NCBI GenBank assembly: GCA_023253905.1
Contig: JALREG010000158.1
Span: 1-19,632 of the forward strand
DNA length: 19,632 nt
Reading direction: 5' to 3'
Source of the DNA: Burkholderiaceae bacterium
GTDB taxonomy: Bacteria > Pseudomonadota > Gammaproteobacteria > Burkholderiales > Burkholderiaceae
A program made the position numbers and the translations under genes. Of this stretch, positions 7,474 to 14,938 are shown one piece after another. Numbering within the stretch: position 1 is the first letter of the stretch; every line of letters begins with the position of its first letter. A model generated the notes under the pieces. That model saw only the letters and a list, made by a program, of their open reading frames with translations, was not told the origin of the DNA and did no database searches.

Positions 7474-8392
7474 GATGAGTGAGCGCGGCGACAGTGTATC
7501 GGAGCAGGGTCTGCGAACCATCGAGGCGTTCTGCGATGCGGTGGGCCTGGAGGACGGACTCTCGCGTAACACGCTGGCGGCTTACCGGCGTGATCTGGCG
7601 CTGTTTGCTGCGTGGCTGGGCAGCAGTCGGAAGGCCGAACTCGAGGCTGCGACCGAGGCCGACCTGCGCGCCTACATCGCTGCGCGTCACCCCGATTCAC
7701 GTCCTGCCAGTGCCAATCGGCGGTTATCGGTATTCCGGCGGTTTTTTCGTCATCTGGTGAGGGAGGGCCGGCGGTCTGATGACCCCTCGCTTCGACTTCG
7801 CACGGCGCGCCAGCCGCAGCGGTTTCCCTCCACGCTGTCGTTTACCCAGGTCGAGGCGCTTCTCGAAGCCCCCGACGTCAGCACGCCGCTGGGGCTGCGT
7901 GACCGGGCCATGCTCGAGACGCTCTACGCCACCGGCCTGCGGGTCTCCGAACTGGTCGATCTGCCCTCCGTGGGTGTGTCGCTCGAGCAGGGCGTGGTGC
8001 GCGTGATTGGCAAGGGCAACAAGGAGCGGCTGGTGCCACTTGGTGAACATGCCTGCCACTGGCTCGCCCGCTGGATGCGCGAGGCCCGGCGGGATCTTCT
8101 GGGTGAGCGTGCCTCAGATGCCATGTTCGTGACGCAGCGCGGCCGGGCGATGACCCGGCAGATGTTCTGGACACTGATTCGCCGTTATTCGATCGTGGCC
8201 GGCATCACCGCGCCGCTCTCGCCCCACACCCTGCGGCACGCCTTCGCCACCCACTTGCTGCAGCATGGCGCCGATCTGCGCGTGGTTCAGATGCTGCTGG
8301 GGCACGCCGATATTTCCACCACCCAGATCTACACGCATGTTGCGCGCGAGCGCCTGAAGACGCTGCACGCCCAGCACCACCCGCGCGGCTAG
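7472..8392 (+). CDS. xerD: Site-specific tyrosine recombinase XerD
   Basis: Chromosome-dimer resolvase that acts with XerC at dif under FtsK control; 306 residues, usual for the family. The N-terminal SAM-like core-binding domain spans about 12-100 (LSRNTLAAYRRDLALFAAWL). The catalytic domain follows, with the full residue set: Arg157 (ATGLRVSE), Lys181 (IGKGNKERLVP), His252 and Arg255 (SPHTLRHAFATHLL), His278 (LLGHADISTTQ) and nucleophile Tyr287 (IYTHV). The spacings match E. coli XerD closely, and the PHTLRHAFATHLLQHGADLR stretch fits XerD. Two ATGs in a row (7472, 7475) are possible starts. AAGGAG at 7453-7458 is the only Shine-Dalgarno and sits rather far away (13 bases), inside the antisense AEC gene. 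A long GC hairpin follows the stop. Confidence 0.95.
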   Translation: MMSERGDSVSEQGLRTIEAFCDAVGLEDGLSRNTLAAYRRDLALFAAWLGSSRKAELEAATEADLRAYIAARHPDSRPASANRRLSVFRRFFRHLVREGRRSDDPSLRLRTARQPQRFPSTLSFTQVEALLEAPDVSTPLGLRDRAMLETLYATGLRVSELVDLPSVGVSLEQGVVRVIGKGNKERLVPLGEHACHWLARWMREARRDLLGERASDAMFVTQRGRAMTRQMFWTLIRRYSIVAGITAPLSPHTLRHAFATHLLQHGADLRVVQMLLGHADISTTQIYTHVARERLKTLHAQHHPRG

Positions 8393-8396
8393 CATG

Positions 8397-8435
8397 GCCT
8401 GATTCTGCGCGCGCGCCGGCCGCGCTGAATCGGGC
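8397..8435 (+). terminator. Long GC-rich hairpin after xerD
   Basis: GCCTGATTC-T-GCGCG (8397-8411) pairs with CGCGC-T-GAATCGGGC (8421-8435), leaving a 9-base loop. The stem has about 14 pairs with one T-T mismatch and one G-T wobble. It starts 4 bases after the xerD stop. There is no U-run behind it (ATACTTC), so it may be a weak or factor-assisted terminator or an mRNA 3' stabiliser. A CATACT hexamer (8435-8440) overlaps its end and could be a -10 for the next operon. Confidence 0.45.
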
Positions 8436-8500
8436 ATACTTCAGCGCCACGTGCCGGGCCACCCGAGAGGCGTGTCCTGGTGAAATCAAGGGGACGGGTT

Positions 8501-9508
8501 GTGCGGATTGCGATCGTTGGACTGGGTGCCGTTGGCGGGCTGACTGCTGCGATGATGGCGCGTGCAGGACTCGAGGTGTGTGCGCTCGCGCGCGGCAAAA
8601 CGCTTGAAGCGGTGCGGCGAAATGGCCTGCAGTTGATCGAGCCGGGTCCCGACGGCGAGCAGCGCTCGCAATATCCGCTCGAGGTGAGCGATGATCCGCG
8701 CGCACTCGGTCGAGTGGATCTGGTGGTGCTGTCGGTCAAGGCCCCGGCGCTACCCGCGGTCGCCGATTCGGTGGCGGCGCTTCTGGGCCCAGATACCGCG
8801 ATTTTGTCGGCGATGAACGGCGTCCCCTGGTGGTTCTTCCACGGGCTAGACGCCGCACTGGCCGAGCGGCGCTGGCAGTCGATCGACCCCGATGGCAGCC
8901 TGGCGGCCCGGATGCCGCCTTCCCGGGTTATCGGTTCGGTGCTGCATCTTGGGGCGAGCACGCCCGCGCCCGGTGTGGTGCGTCGCGCAACACCGGTACG
9001 GATCATCATCGGCGAGCCCAATGGCCGCGCGAGCGCGCGCTGCGATGCGGCCGTGGCCGCCTTCAAAGCCGCCGGTTTCCAGACCGACTGCGAGGCCCGG
9101 ATTCAGCAGGAAGTCTGGTTCAAGCTCTGGGGCAACATGACCATGAACCCGGTGTCGGCGCTCACCGGCGCCACTGCCGACCGGTTGCTCGATGACCCGC
9201 TGGTGTGCGGCTTTTTGAGTCGAGCCATGACCGAGGCATCGGCCATTGGTGCACGCATCGGCCTGCCGATCGATATTTCGCCTGAAGAGCGTCATCAGGT
9301 CACCCGCAGGATCGGTGCCTTCAAGACCTCCATGCTGCAGGACGTCGAAGCGCATCGGCCGATCGAACTCGATGCGCTGGTGGGTTCGGTGCAGGAGATT
9401 GGCGCAGTGGTCGGCGTCGACACGCCTTTTGTTGACGCTCTGCTCGGGCTCACGCGCCTCTTTGCGCGCACCCGCGGGCTCTATCCCGAGGCGCCCGTCG
9501 CCCCATGA
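8501..9508 (+). CDS. panE: Ketopantoate reductase family protein (2-dehydropantoate 2-reductase)
   Basis: NADPH-dependent reductase of the PanE/ApbA family; PanE makes pantoate for coenzyme A synthesis. From the GTG at 8501 it has 335 residues. The Rossmann motif GLGAVGG is at 7-13. The catalytic block VWFKLWGNMTMNPVSALTG (206-223) carries Lys208, Asn212 and Asn216, and MLQDVEAHRPIELDAL (278-293) carries the conserved Glu289. The start is chosen for AAGGGGA about 6 bases upstream; a GTG at 8480 in the same frame is the alternative. Its TGA overlaps the ybaK ATG by 4 bases (ATGA), making it the first gene of a likely operon with ybaK, plsY and a ROK kinase. Betaproteobacteria often hold several PanE paralogues, so the true substrate could be another 2-oxo acid; the family is certain, the pathway is not. 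Confidence 0.85.
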   Translation: MRIAIVGLGAVGGLTAAMMARAGLEVCALARGKTLEAVRRNGLQLIEPGPDGEQRSQYPLEVSDDPRALGRVDLVVLSVKAPALPAVADSVAALLGPDTAILSAMNGVPWWFFHGLDAALAERRWQSIDPDGSLAARMPPSRVIGSVLHLGASTPAPGVVRRATPVRIIIGEPNGRASARCDAAVAAFKAAGFQTDCEARIQQEVWFKLWGNMTMNPVSALTGATADRLLDDPLVCGFLSRAMTEASAIGARIGLPIDISPEERHQVTRRIGAFKTSMLQDVEAHRPIELDALVGSVQEIGAVVGVDTPFVDALLGLTRLFARTRGLYPEAPVAP

Positions 9509-9999
9509 ACGAGCGCGTCCGTCATGTGTCAGAGACACCCGCCACGCGCTTTCTGCGCGAGCGCCGGGTGGTCTTTGATGAACATCCCTACGACTATGTC
9601 GAGCACGGCGGCACCGCTGAATCAGCGCGCCAGCTGGGCGTGAACGAACACCAGGTCTTCAAGACGCTCATCATGCAGGACGAGCGCGCGCGTGCGCTGG
9701 TAGTGCTGATGCATGGCGACCGCAAGGTGTCCACCAAGGCGCTTGCGCGCCAGATTGGTGTGAAGTCGGTCGAGCCGTGCGCGCCCGACGTGGCGAACCG
9801 TCACACCGGCTATCTGGTGGGTGGCACCTCGCCGTTTGGCCTGCGTAAGGCACTGCCGGTTTATCACGAGTCCACCATGGAACAATTTGATCGCGTTTAT
9901 CTGAACGGCGGTCGGCGCGGCTACCTGGTGTCGCTTGCGCCCGCGCAGATCATCACGCTGCTTGGCTCGCGCCCGGTGCAGTGCGCGCTCGACAAATGA
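9505..9999 (+). CDS. ybaK: Cys-tRNA(Pro)/Cys-tRNA(Cys) deacylase YbaK
   Basis: A 164-residue single-domain trans-editing enzyme of the YbaK/EbsC family, which hydrolyses Cys wrongly attached to tRNA(Pro). It shows TPATRFL at the N-terminus, [12 protein letters not shown] (35-46), the conserved QVFKTLI with Lys53, [16 protein letters not shown] (75-90), [19 protein letters not shown] (102-120) with the glycine-rich substrate loop, and the closing [15 protein letters not shown]. These are the family signature blocks in order and the length is normal. The ATG at 9505 is embedded in the upstream stop (ATGA), so translation is probably coupled to the reductase gene. plsY starts 46 bases downstream. 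Confidence 0.94.
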   Translation: MNERVRHVSETPATRFLRERRVVFDEHPYDYVEHGGTAESARQLGVNEHQVFKTLIMQDERARALVVLMHGDRKVSTKALARQIGVKSVEPCAPDVANRHTGYLVGGTSPFGLRKALPVYHESTMEQFDRVYLNGGRRGYLVSLAPAQIITLLGSRPVQCALDK

Positions 10000-10045
10000 G
10001 CAACGTGGCTTTGGCGCAGGGCAAGCGCAATCGGAAGGGGAACCC

Positions 10046-10690
10046 ATGACCGCAGAGCTCCTGACGTTGCTGGTGGCTTATCTGATCGGCTCGGTGTCGT
10101 TCGCCGTGGTGGTGAGTCGCGTGATGGGGCTTGCCGACCCGCGCACTTATGGCTCTGGCAACCCCGGGGCCACCAACGTGCTGCGAACCGGCAATCGGGT
10201 GGCGGCGCTTCTCACGCTCCTCGGTGATGCGCTGAAAGGTGTGATCGCAGTGCTTCTCGCGCGGGGCGCCGGCCCGGCGCTCGGACTCGATGAGAACACG
10301 GTCATGCTTGCCGGACTCGCTGCCTTCATGGGCCATCTGTTTCCGGTGTTTCACCGCTTTCAGGGCGGCAAGGGCGTGGCCACTGCCGCGGGGGTGTTGC
10401 TCGCGGTCGACCCCCTGATTGGGGGGGGCACCCTGGCCACCTGGCTCATCATCGCGTTCTTTTTCCGGTACTCGTCGCTGGCCGCGCTGGTGGCCGCTGT
10501 GTTCGCGCCCTTCTGGCAGGTGCTGCTGCATGGCGCCGATCAGCGCGCGTTGGCGGTGGCTGTGATGGGCGCCTTCCTCATCTGGCGGCATCGGGTCAAT
10601 ATCGGCCGTCTACTAAATGGTACCGAGTCGCGTATTGGCGGCTCGCGCAGGCCACCCGCCGACAGCGCGCCGGGCGATACCGAGCGCTGA
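10046..10690 (+). CDS. plsY: Glycerol-3-phosphate acyltransferase PlsY
   Basis: Inner-membrane acyltransferase that transfers acyl from acyl-phosphate to glycerol-3-phosphate, the first step of phospholipid synthesis with PlsX. 214 residues with about five membrane segments. All three conserved loops are present: GSGNPGATN (36-44), [18 protein letters not shown] (96-113, the acyl-phosphate and phosphate site) and [17 protein letters not shown] (180-196). The start at 10046 is supported by GGAAGGGG about 6 bases upstream; an upstream extension in the same frame lies inside ybaK and is unlike the family. A polar C-terminal tail (197-214, Arg/Pro/Asp-rich) goes slightly past motif 3. The ROK kinase gene follows after 15 bases. 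Confidence 0.96.
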   Translation: MTAELLTLLVAYLIGSVSFAVVVSRVMGLADPRTYGSGNPGATNVLRTGNRVAALLTLLGDALKGVIAVLLARGAGPALGLDENTVMLAGLAAFMGHLFPVFHRFQGGKGVATAAGVLLAVDPLIGGGTLATWLIIAFFFRYSSLAALVAAVFAPFWQVLLHGADQRALAVAVMGAFLIWRHRVNIGRLLNGTESRIGGSRRPPADSAPGDTER

Positions 10691-10705
10691 ACGCTGGCGG
10701 GCCCC

Positions 10706-11662
10706 ATGCGGATTGGCGTGGATCTGGGCGGCACCAAGATCGAGGCGATTGCGCTCGCCGATGACGGTACCGATCTCGTTCGCATGCGGATCCCCGCGCC
10801 ACGCGGCGACTATCAGCGCACGCTGGATGCGATCGCCTCGCTGGTCCGCGAGGTCGCTGCCCGGGCGCAAGCGCTGGCGTCCGGATCGGGCGTTAACCTG
10901 CTGCAGCTGGCACCGGTGGGCATCGGGATTCCGGGGGCGATCTCGCCCGCCACGGGCCGGGTGAAAAATGCCAACTCCACCTGGCTGATCGGCCATCGGC
11001 TTGCCGACGACCTCGAGCGGGCGCTTGCTCGTCCGGTCCGTATCGATAACGATGCCAATTGCTTCGCGGTGTCGGAGGCGAGTGACGGCGCAGCCGCGGG
11101 CGCACGCGTTGTCTTTGGCGTGATCCTGGGTACTGGTGTGGGCGGCGGCCTGGCGGTGAACGGTGAGGCGATCGTCGGCCGGATGGCGATTGCAGGCGAA
11201 TGGGGTCATAACCGGATGCCCGCCACGGACGACGCGGTGATGGCCGCCGAGGAGTGGCCGGGTCCGCGCTGCTACTGTGGCAGGCGCGGCTGCATCGAAA
11301 CCTTCTTGAGTGGCCCAGGCTGGCTCGCTCGCCATCATGCGCTTCACGCCGCCGCGAGCGAAGCGTCGGCCGAGGTACTGGTCCATGCCATGCGCGCGGG
11401 CGATGCCGCGGCGCGTGACAGCTTCGGCCGCTACGTCGATCGGCTCGCCCGGGCCCTGGCAATGGTCATCAACATCATCGATCCGGATGCGATTGTCCTG
11501 GGCGGCGGCTTGAGCGCAGTGAGCGAGTTCTATGAGGAGGTGCCGCGCGTCTGGGGTCGGTATGTGTTTTCGGACCGGGTCGATACGCCCCTATTGCCGC
11601 CAAGACACGGCGATTCGTCGGGTGTGCGTGGGGCGGCGTGGCTGTGGCCGCGAACCCGCTGA
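10706..11662 (+). CDS. ROK family sugar kinase (fructokinase/Mak-like)
   Basis: A cytoplasmic 318-residue ROK kinase. It begins with the phosphate loop DLGGTK (6-11). It has IDNDANCFAVSEA (113-125) with catalytic Asp116, ILGTGVGGG (140-148) for ATP binding, GEWGH (164-168) for sugar and metal contacts, and the ROK zinc signature CYCGRRGCIETFLSGPG (189-205). The C-terminal ATP-domain motif is DPDAIVLGGGLS. The zinc block closely resembles E. coli Mak (YajF, a fructokinase/mannokinase), so a hexose is the likely substrate, but N-acetylglucosamine or glucose kinases share most motifs. No DNA-binding domain precedes it, so it is a kinase and not a ROK repressor. It is the last gene of the panE-ybaK-plsY cluster and meets tsaD tail-to-tail with 11 bases between them; no clear terminator is visible there. 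Confidence 0.9.
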   Translation: MRIGVDLGGTKIEAIALADDGTDLVRMRIPAPRGDYQRTLDAIASLVREVAARAQALASGSGVNLLQLAPVGIGIPGAISPATGRVKNANSTWLIGHRLADDLERALARPVRIDNDANCFAVSEASDGAAAGARVVFGVILGTGVGGGLAVNGEAIVGRMAIAGEWGHNRMPATDDAVMAAEEWPGPRCYCGRRGCIETFLSGPGWLARHHALHAAASEASAEVLVHAMRAGDAAARDSFGRYVDRLARALAMVINIIDPDAIVLGGGLSAVSEFYEEVPRVWGRYVFSDRVDTPLLPPRHGDSSGVRGAAWLWPRTR

Positions 11663-11673
11663 ACTGGCGGCGT

Positions 11674-12714
11674 TTACCTACCCGCAATCGTCTCGAGTTC
11701 GTCCAGGGGCCAGCGCGGTCTGACACGAAAATTTCTGGGCGCCGACGGCAGGGAACCCGCGCGCGCCATGGCGTCCAGGCGAAGGGCGCCGGCCAGAGCG
11801 ATCATCGCGCCGTTATCGGTGCAAAGCGCGGGCGGTGGAAACCAGACGCGGAACCGCTCGCGTTCTGCAGCCTGAATGAGGCGTTCACGCAGCTGGCGGT
11901 TTGCACTCACTCCACCCGCGACCACCAGTCGGCCATGCCCAGACTCGCGGACCGCCCGAATCGCCTTGGTTGCCAGCACTTCGGTGATGGCGGTTTCAAC
12001 CTCGAGGGCAAGCGCTGCGCGGGTGGACTCGTCGGGTAAACCGCGCGCCACCTGGGTGCGCACGGCGGTTTTGAGGCCGCTGAAACTGAAATCCAGCCCC
12101 GTGTCGTGCAGCATCGGTCTGGGGAGCTTGAAGCGTCCGGGCTTGCCCTGGGCGGCCAGCCGCGACAGGGCCGGGCCGCCGGGATAGCCGAGGCCCAGGA
12201 GCTTTGCACTTTTATCAAACGCTTCGCCGGCCGCGTCATCGAGCGTATCGCCCAGCAGCCGGTAGCTGCCGATCTCTTCCACCGCGAGGAGTTGCGTGTG
12301 GCCGCCAGATACCAGGAGCGCAGTGAATGGCATGGGGGGCTGATCGCTGGCGAGAAGCGGCGAAAGCAGATGCCCCTCCAGGTGGTGAACGCCGATTCCT
12401 GGCCGGCCAAGCGCCCAGGCGAGCGTTGCGCCGACCGCTGCGCCCACCAGCAACGCGCCGGCGAGTCCGGGGCCTTCGGTCCAGGCAATGCCATCGAGGT
12501 CTGCGGGCGCGAGGCCGCTCTCGGCGAGCGCTTGTCGCGCAAGCGGCAGAACGCGGCGGATGTGATCACGTGAGGCCAGCTCAGGCACCACGCCGCCATA
12601 ACGTTCGTGCATGTCGACCTGCGAATGCAGTGCCTGCCCGAGCAGTCCCCGCTCGGTGCAGTAGACCGCGAGACCGGTTTCATCGCAGGAGCTTTCGATG
12701 CCGAGAACGCGCAT
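11674..12714 (-). CDS. tsaD: tRNA N6-adenosine threonylcarbamoyltransferase TsaD
   Basis: Catalytic subunit of t6A synthesis (Kae1/Qri7/TsaD family, ASKHA fold), working with TsaB, TsaE and TsaC. From the ATG at 12714 it has 346 residues. It starts with [14 protein letters not shown], has the iron/zinc-binding HHLEGH (His111 and His115), the [10 protein letters not shown] and [24 protein letters not shown] blocks, [24 protein letters not shown], and the final metal-ligand motif CTDNGAMIA. An in-frame upstream extension to 12798 lies inside the divergent flavoprotein gene and has no family support. No Shine-Dalgarno precedes the ATG, but AATACT ends 6 bases before it. tsaD next to rpsU-dnaG-rpoD is a common proteobacterial arrangement. 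Confidence 0.97.
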   Translation of the reverse strand: MRVLGIESSCDETGLAVYCTERGLLGQALHSQVDMHERYGGVVPELASRDHIRRVLPLARQALAESGLAPADLDGIAWTEGPGLAGALLVGAAVGATLAWALGRPGIGVHHLEGHLLSPLLASDQPPMPFTALLVSGGHTQLLAVEEIGSYRLLGDTLDDAAGEAFDKSAKLLGLGYPGGPALSRLAAQGKPGRFKLPRPMLHDTGLDFSFSGLKTAVRTQVARGLPDESTRAALALEVETAITEVLATKAIRAVRESGHGRLVVAGGVSANRQLRERLIQAAERERFRVWFPPPALCTDNGAMIALAGALRLDAMARAGSLPSAPRNFRVRPRWPLDELETIAGR

Positions 12715-12719
12715 CGGCG

Positions 12720-12726
12720 TAGTATT
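12720..12726. promoter_or_regulatory. Overlapping -10-like hexamers for tsaD and the flavoprotein gene
   Basis: On the minus strand AATACT (12726-12721, 4 of 6 matches to TATAAT) ends 6 bases before the tsaD ATG. On the plus strand TAGTAT (12720-12725, 4 of 6) ends 6 bases before a GTG at 12732, the second codon of the flavoprotein frame that starts at ATG 12729. The two start codons are only 14 bases apart, so promoters and starts must be interleaved. No Shine-Dalgarno is seen on either side. Matches are weak, so this is tentative. Confidence 0.28.
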
Positions 12727-12728
12727 GC

Positions 12729-13958
12729 ATGGTGACTTCAGCGCTCGCGTACGACCTGATCGTGATTGGCGGTGGTGCTGCCGGCCTGATGTGTGCATCA
12801 GTGGCTGGCCAGCGCGGGCTGCGGGTGCTGCTTATCGATCACAGCGAGCGTCGCGCGGAGAAGATCCGCATATCGGGTGGCGGCCGCTGCAATTTCACCA
12901 ATCTGGAAGGTGACCGGCTCGAGCGGTTCACCGGCGCCGATCCGAGATTTGCACGATTCGCCCTGCGCGCCTATCCCCCTGGCCGCTTTATTGATCTGGT
13001 CCGGGCCCACCGCATTGGTTATCACGAAAAGCATAAAGGCCAGTTGTTCTGCGATGACTCGGCCGAGCAGATCATCGACATGCTGTCGGCCGAATGCGCC
13101 GCAGGACGGGTGGATGAACGCCGTCCCTGCCGTCTCATTGCACTCCACCGGGAGGCAGTAGGGTCGGAGGCGCCCGGCTTCCGGGTCGATACCGATCTCG
13201 GCGCCTTTCACGCTCGGGCGGTGGCGGTGGCCACCGGTGGGCTGTCAATCCCGAAGATCGGCGCCACCGACCTGGGGTACCGCATTGCTCGACAGTTCGG
13301 GCACCGCGTGGTCGAACCGCGTCCGGCCCTGGTTCCGCTGATCTTTGATCCCGCGGCATGGGCTGATTTTGTGACCCTGGCCGGGGTGGCGTGTCCGGTT
13401 CGCATTCAGAGTGGCCAGTCGCCGGCGTTCGATGAGGATCTGTTATTTACCCACCGGGGATTATCGGGACCGGCGGTGCTTCAGACTTCCAGCTTCTGGC
13501 GCCCCGGCTCGATGCTCACGATTGATCTGCTGGCTGGCGCGGATGCCTCGCGCTGGCTCGCCGACGAGCGCGATGGCTCGGGCCGCTTACCGCTTGCCAG
13601 CGTGTTGTCGCACCGCCTGCCGCGCAGGCTCGCAGCGCTCTGGAGCGAGCGTGTGCTCGGTGAGACGCTCGCGCGCCGCAAGCTTGCCGAACTTGGGCGC
13701 CGCGATCTCGATCGGCTCATCTCCCAACTGTCCGGTTGGTCGCTTCAGCCCACAGGGACCGAGGGCTACCGCAAGGCCGAAGTGACATCGGGGGGCGTTG
13801 CGACCGATGAGATCGATCCCCGGACACTTCAGTCGCGCCGCATGCCCGGCCTTTATTTCCTGGGCGAGGTGCTTGATGTCACCGGCTGGCTCGGGGGCTA
13901 CAACTTTCAATGGGCCTGGGCCTCTGGCTATGTGGCGGGCCATTCGCTGGGTCGTTGA
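12729..13958 (+). CDS. FAD-dependent oxidoreductase, HI0933/YhiN family
   Basis: A 409-residue flavoprotein of the HI0933-like family (YhiN, BaiN), whose physiological substrate is mostly unknown. The N-terminal dinucleotide-binding motif IGGGAAGL is at 13-20. The family hallmark [15 protein letters not shown] spans 44-58, [20 protein letters not shown] lies in the middle, and [13 protein letters not shown] near 238-250. The C-terminal FAD-contact block reads [20 protein letters not shown] and then [27 protein letters not shown]. All blocks of the family are present and the length is normal (about 390-410). It is divergent from tsaD, with 14 bases between the start codons; GTG at 12732 is a possible alternative start if the message is leaderless. 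Hairpins after the stop separate it from rpsU. Confidence 0.9.
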   Translation: MVTSALAYDLIVIGGGAAGLMCASVAGQRGLRVLLIDHSERRAEKIRISGGGRCNFTNLEGDRLERFTGADPRFARFALRAYPPGRFIDLVRAHRIGYHEKHKGQLFCDDSAEQIIDMLSAECAAGRVDERRPCRLIALHREAVGSEAPGFRVDTDLGAFHARAVAVATGGLSIPKIGATDLGYRIARQFGHRVVEPRPALVPLIFDPAAWADFVTLAGVACPVRIQSGQSPAFDEDLLFTHRGLSGPAVLQTSSFWRPGSMLTIDLLAGADASRWLADERDGSGRLPLASVLSHRLPRRLAALWSERVLGETLARRKLAELGRRDLDRLISQLSGWSLQPTGTEGYRKAEVTSGGVATDEIDPRTLQSRRMPGLYFLGEVLDVTGWLGGYNFQWAWASGYVAGHSLGR

Positions 13959-14021
13959 GCGATGGGTTCCCCGGTAGCCCGTCGCATCCGCGCATCCAGG
14001 CGAGTTGCTGGATGGCTGCTC

Positions 14022-14042
14022 GGGGGTGTCGAGGATGCCCCC
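14022..14042 (+). terminator. Candidate terminator hairpin after the flavoprotein gene
   Basis: GGGGGTGTC pairs with GATGCCCCC across a 3-base loop (GAG), including two G-T wobbles. It is followed by a pyrimidine-rich but not uniform tail (CTTCAGATCTTTCCC). A second, weaker inverted repeat, CATCCAG...CTGGATG, lies just before it at 13993-14014. It lies between the flavoprotein stop (13958) and the rpsU promoter, where a terminator is expected. The 166-base gap 13959-14124 holds no further gene that I can see. Confidence 0.42.
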
Positions 14043-14063
14043 CTTCAGATCTTTCCCTTCTCT

Positions 14064-14093
14064 TTGACTCCATTGGCGACTTATGTGTACACT
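14064..14093 (+). promoter_or_regulatory. Candidate sigma-70 promoter for the rpsU operon
   Basis: TTGACT (14064-14069, 5 of 6 matches to TTGACA) and TACACT (14088-14093, 4 of 6 matches to TATAAT) are spaced by 18 bases. Transcription would start near 14100, giving a leader of about 25 bases that carries the rpsU Shine-Dalgarno. This is the best -35/-10 pair I found in the window and stands in front of the operon encoding the sigma factor itself. Confidence 0.55.
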
Positions 14094-14108
14094 CGTCGGT
14101 TCGATTGA

Positions 14109-14119
14109 AAGGGGGTGAT
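14109..14119 (+). promoter_or_regulatory. Extended Shine-Dalgarno of rpsU
   Basis: AAGGGGGTGAT matches the full 11-base complement of the 16S rRNA 3' end (AAGGAGGTGAT) at 10 of 11 positions; the one difference still allows G-U pairing. It ends 5 bases before the ATG at 14125. It is much longer than other ribosome binding sites in the window; rpoD shares its GGGGGTGA core at 17083-17090. Confidence 0.75.
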
Positions 14120-14124
14120 TTTCA

Positions 14125-14337
14125 ATGCCGACAGTCCGGGTCAAGGAAAACGAGCCGTTCGATGTGGCGCTACGGCGCTTTAAGCGAACGATCGAGAAAG
14201 CCGGAATCATCACGGAACTCCGCGCACGCGAGTTCTATGAGAAGCCCACCTCTGAGCGAAAGCGTAAAAAAGCGGCCGCAGTTAAGCGCCATTTCAAGCG
14301 CATCCGCAGTCAGATGCTGCCTAAGAAACTCTACTGA
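14125..14337 (+). CDS. rpsU: 30S ribosomal protein S21
   Basis: A 70-residue, very basic small-subunit protein that binds near the anti-Shine-Dalgarno end of 16S rRNA and helps initiation. The sequence begins [21 protein letters not shown] and ends [12 protein letters not shown], with the [17 protein letters not shown] stretch in the middle. Length and sequence are normal for proteobacterial S21. It is the first gene of the macromolecular-synthesis operon (S21, primase, sigma-70), preceded by a promoter and an exceptionally strong Shine-Dalgarno and followed by two hairpins that should reduce readthrough into the downstream genes. Confidence 0.98.
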   Translation: MPTVRVKENEPFDVALRRFKRTIEKAGIITELRAREFYEKPTSERKRKKAAAVKRHFKRIRSQMLPKKLY

Positions 14338-14350
14338 TGAGGGGTGGCGT

Positions 14351-14372
14351 GTGCGCCCGTAGCCGGGCGCGC
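14351..14372 (+). terminator. Hairpin just after rpsU
   Basis: GTGCGCCCG and CGGGCGCGC form a 9-pair stem (one T-G wobble) with the loop TAGC, starting 13 bases after the rpsU stop. It is followed by GCTTTCC, with only three T residues. It may protect the rpsU 3' end or act as a weak attenuator together with the next hairpin. Confidence 0.45.
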
Positions 14373-14396
14373 GCTTTCCAGCAGCAGGTGTAGGCG

Positions 14397-14442
14397 AAAG
14401 CTTGGGGCGGCGATAGAACACATCTCCGCCCCAATGCTTTTT
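14397..14442 (+). terminator. Attenuating terminator between rpsU and yqeY
   Basis: TTGGGGCGG (14402-14410) and CCGCCCCAA (14426-14434) are a perfect 9-pair stem with a 15-base loop. The stem is extended by AAAGC (14397-14401) with GCTTT (14436-14440) around a single bulged T, and a run of five T (14438-14442) closes it. This is a good factor-independent terminator shape. In E. coli a partial terminator lies at the equivalent place between rpsU and dnaG and makes S21 far more abundant than primase. The same job is inferred here, with some readthrough needed for yqeY-dnaG-rpoD. The rest of the 145-base gap holds no gene. Confidence 0.65.
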
Positions 14443-14482
14443 CCGTTTGAGCATCTCTAGGGGTTCAATCCCTCGGCACATC

Positions 14483-14929
14483 ATGAGTCTCAAAGACCGA
14501 ATCAGCGAAGACATGAAATCTGCGATGCGGGCGCGTGAGTCCGATCGCTTGTCCGCGTTGCGGCTGTTGCTTGCTGCCATCAAGCAGCGTGAGGTTGATG
14601 AGCGCATCACGCTCGACGATTCCCAAATTGCCGCAGTCGTTGAAAAACTTGCCAAGCAGCGGCGCGACTCCATTACTCAGTTCGAAGCGGGCGGACGCCA
14701 AGACCTCGCCGACCGCGAAAAATTTGAGCTCACGGTGCTGCTCGCCTATCTACCCGAGCAGGCCGATGCAGGCCAAATTGCGGCCGCCGTGGAATCTGCC
14801 ATGGCTGCCACGGGCGCCGCTGGTCCCCAGGACATGGGCAAGGTCATGGCGCAGGTCCGCTCGGCGCTGGCTGGGCGAGCCGATATGGCCGCGGTATCCG
14901 CTCAGGTAAAGGCCCGGCTGGCGCGCTAG
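14483..14929 (+). CDS. yqeY: GatB/YqeY domain protein
   Basis: A 148-residue protein of the YqeY family, a helical domain related to the C-terminal tRNA-binding part of GatB/GatE. Its function in bacteria is not firmly established, though a tRNA-related role is suspected. Typical blocks are MSLKDRISEDMKSAMRARE at the start, LSALRLLLAAIKQREVDER, the VEKLAKQRRDSITQFEAGGR core, ELTVLLAYLPEQ, and the GPQDMGKVMAQVRSALAGRADMAAVSAQVKARL end. The start at 14483 matches family length and sequence; an earlier TTG at 14447 would add 12 unrelated residues. No convincing Shine-Dalgarno is found directly upstream (an AGGGG at 14459-14463 is too far). dnaG begins 9 bases after its stop, so the two are cotranscribed. 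Confidence 0.92.
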   Translation: MSLKDRISEDMKSAMRARESDRLSALRLLLAAIKQREVDERITLDDSQIAAVVEKLAKQRRDSITQFEAGGRQDLADREKFELTVLLAYLPEQADAGQIAAAVESAMAATGAAGPQDMGKVMAQVRSALAGRADMAAVSAQVKARLAR

Positions 14930-14938
14930 ACTCGCCGG

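Noticed and set aside
8846..9538. A 230-codon open frame on the minus strand opposite the ketopantoate reductase gene
   Set aside because: High-GC shadow of a well-conserved gene; its sequence fits no family and is rich in Arg/Gly/His as expected for such shadows.
14451..14482. GGGGTTCAATCCC followed by TCGGCACA, resembling the T-arm and 3' end of a tRNA just before yqeY
   Set aside because: The stem pairs poorly at tRNA spacing, no matching 5' acceptor, D-arm or anticodon arm exists within 100 bases upstream, and there is no CCA end. A tRNA fragment remains possible but cannot be supported.
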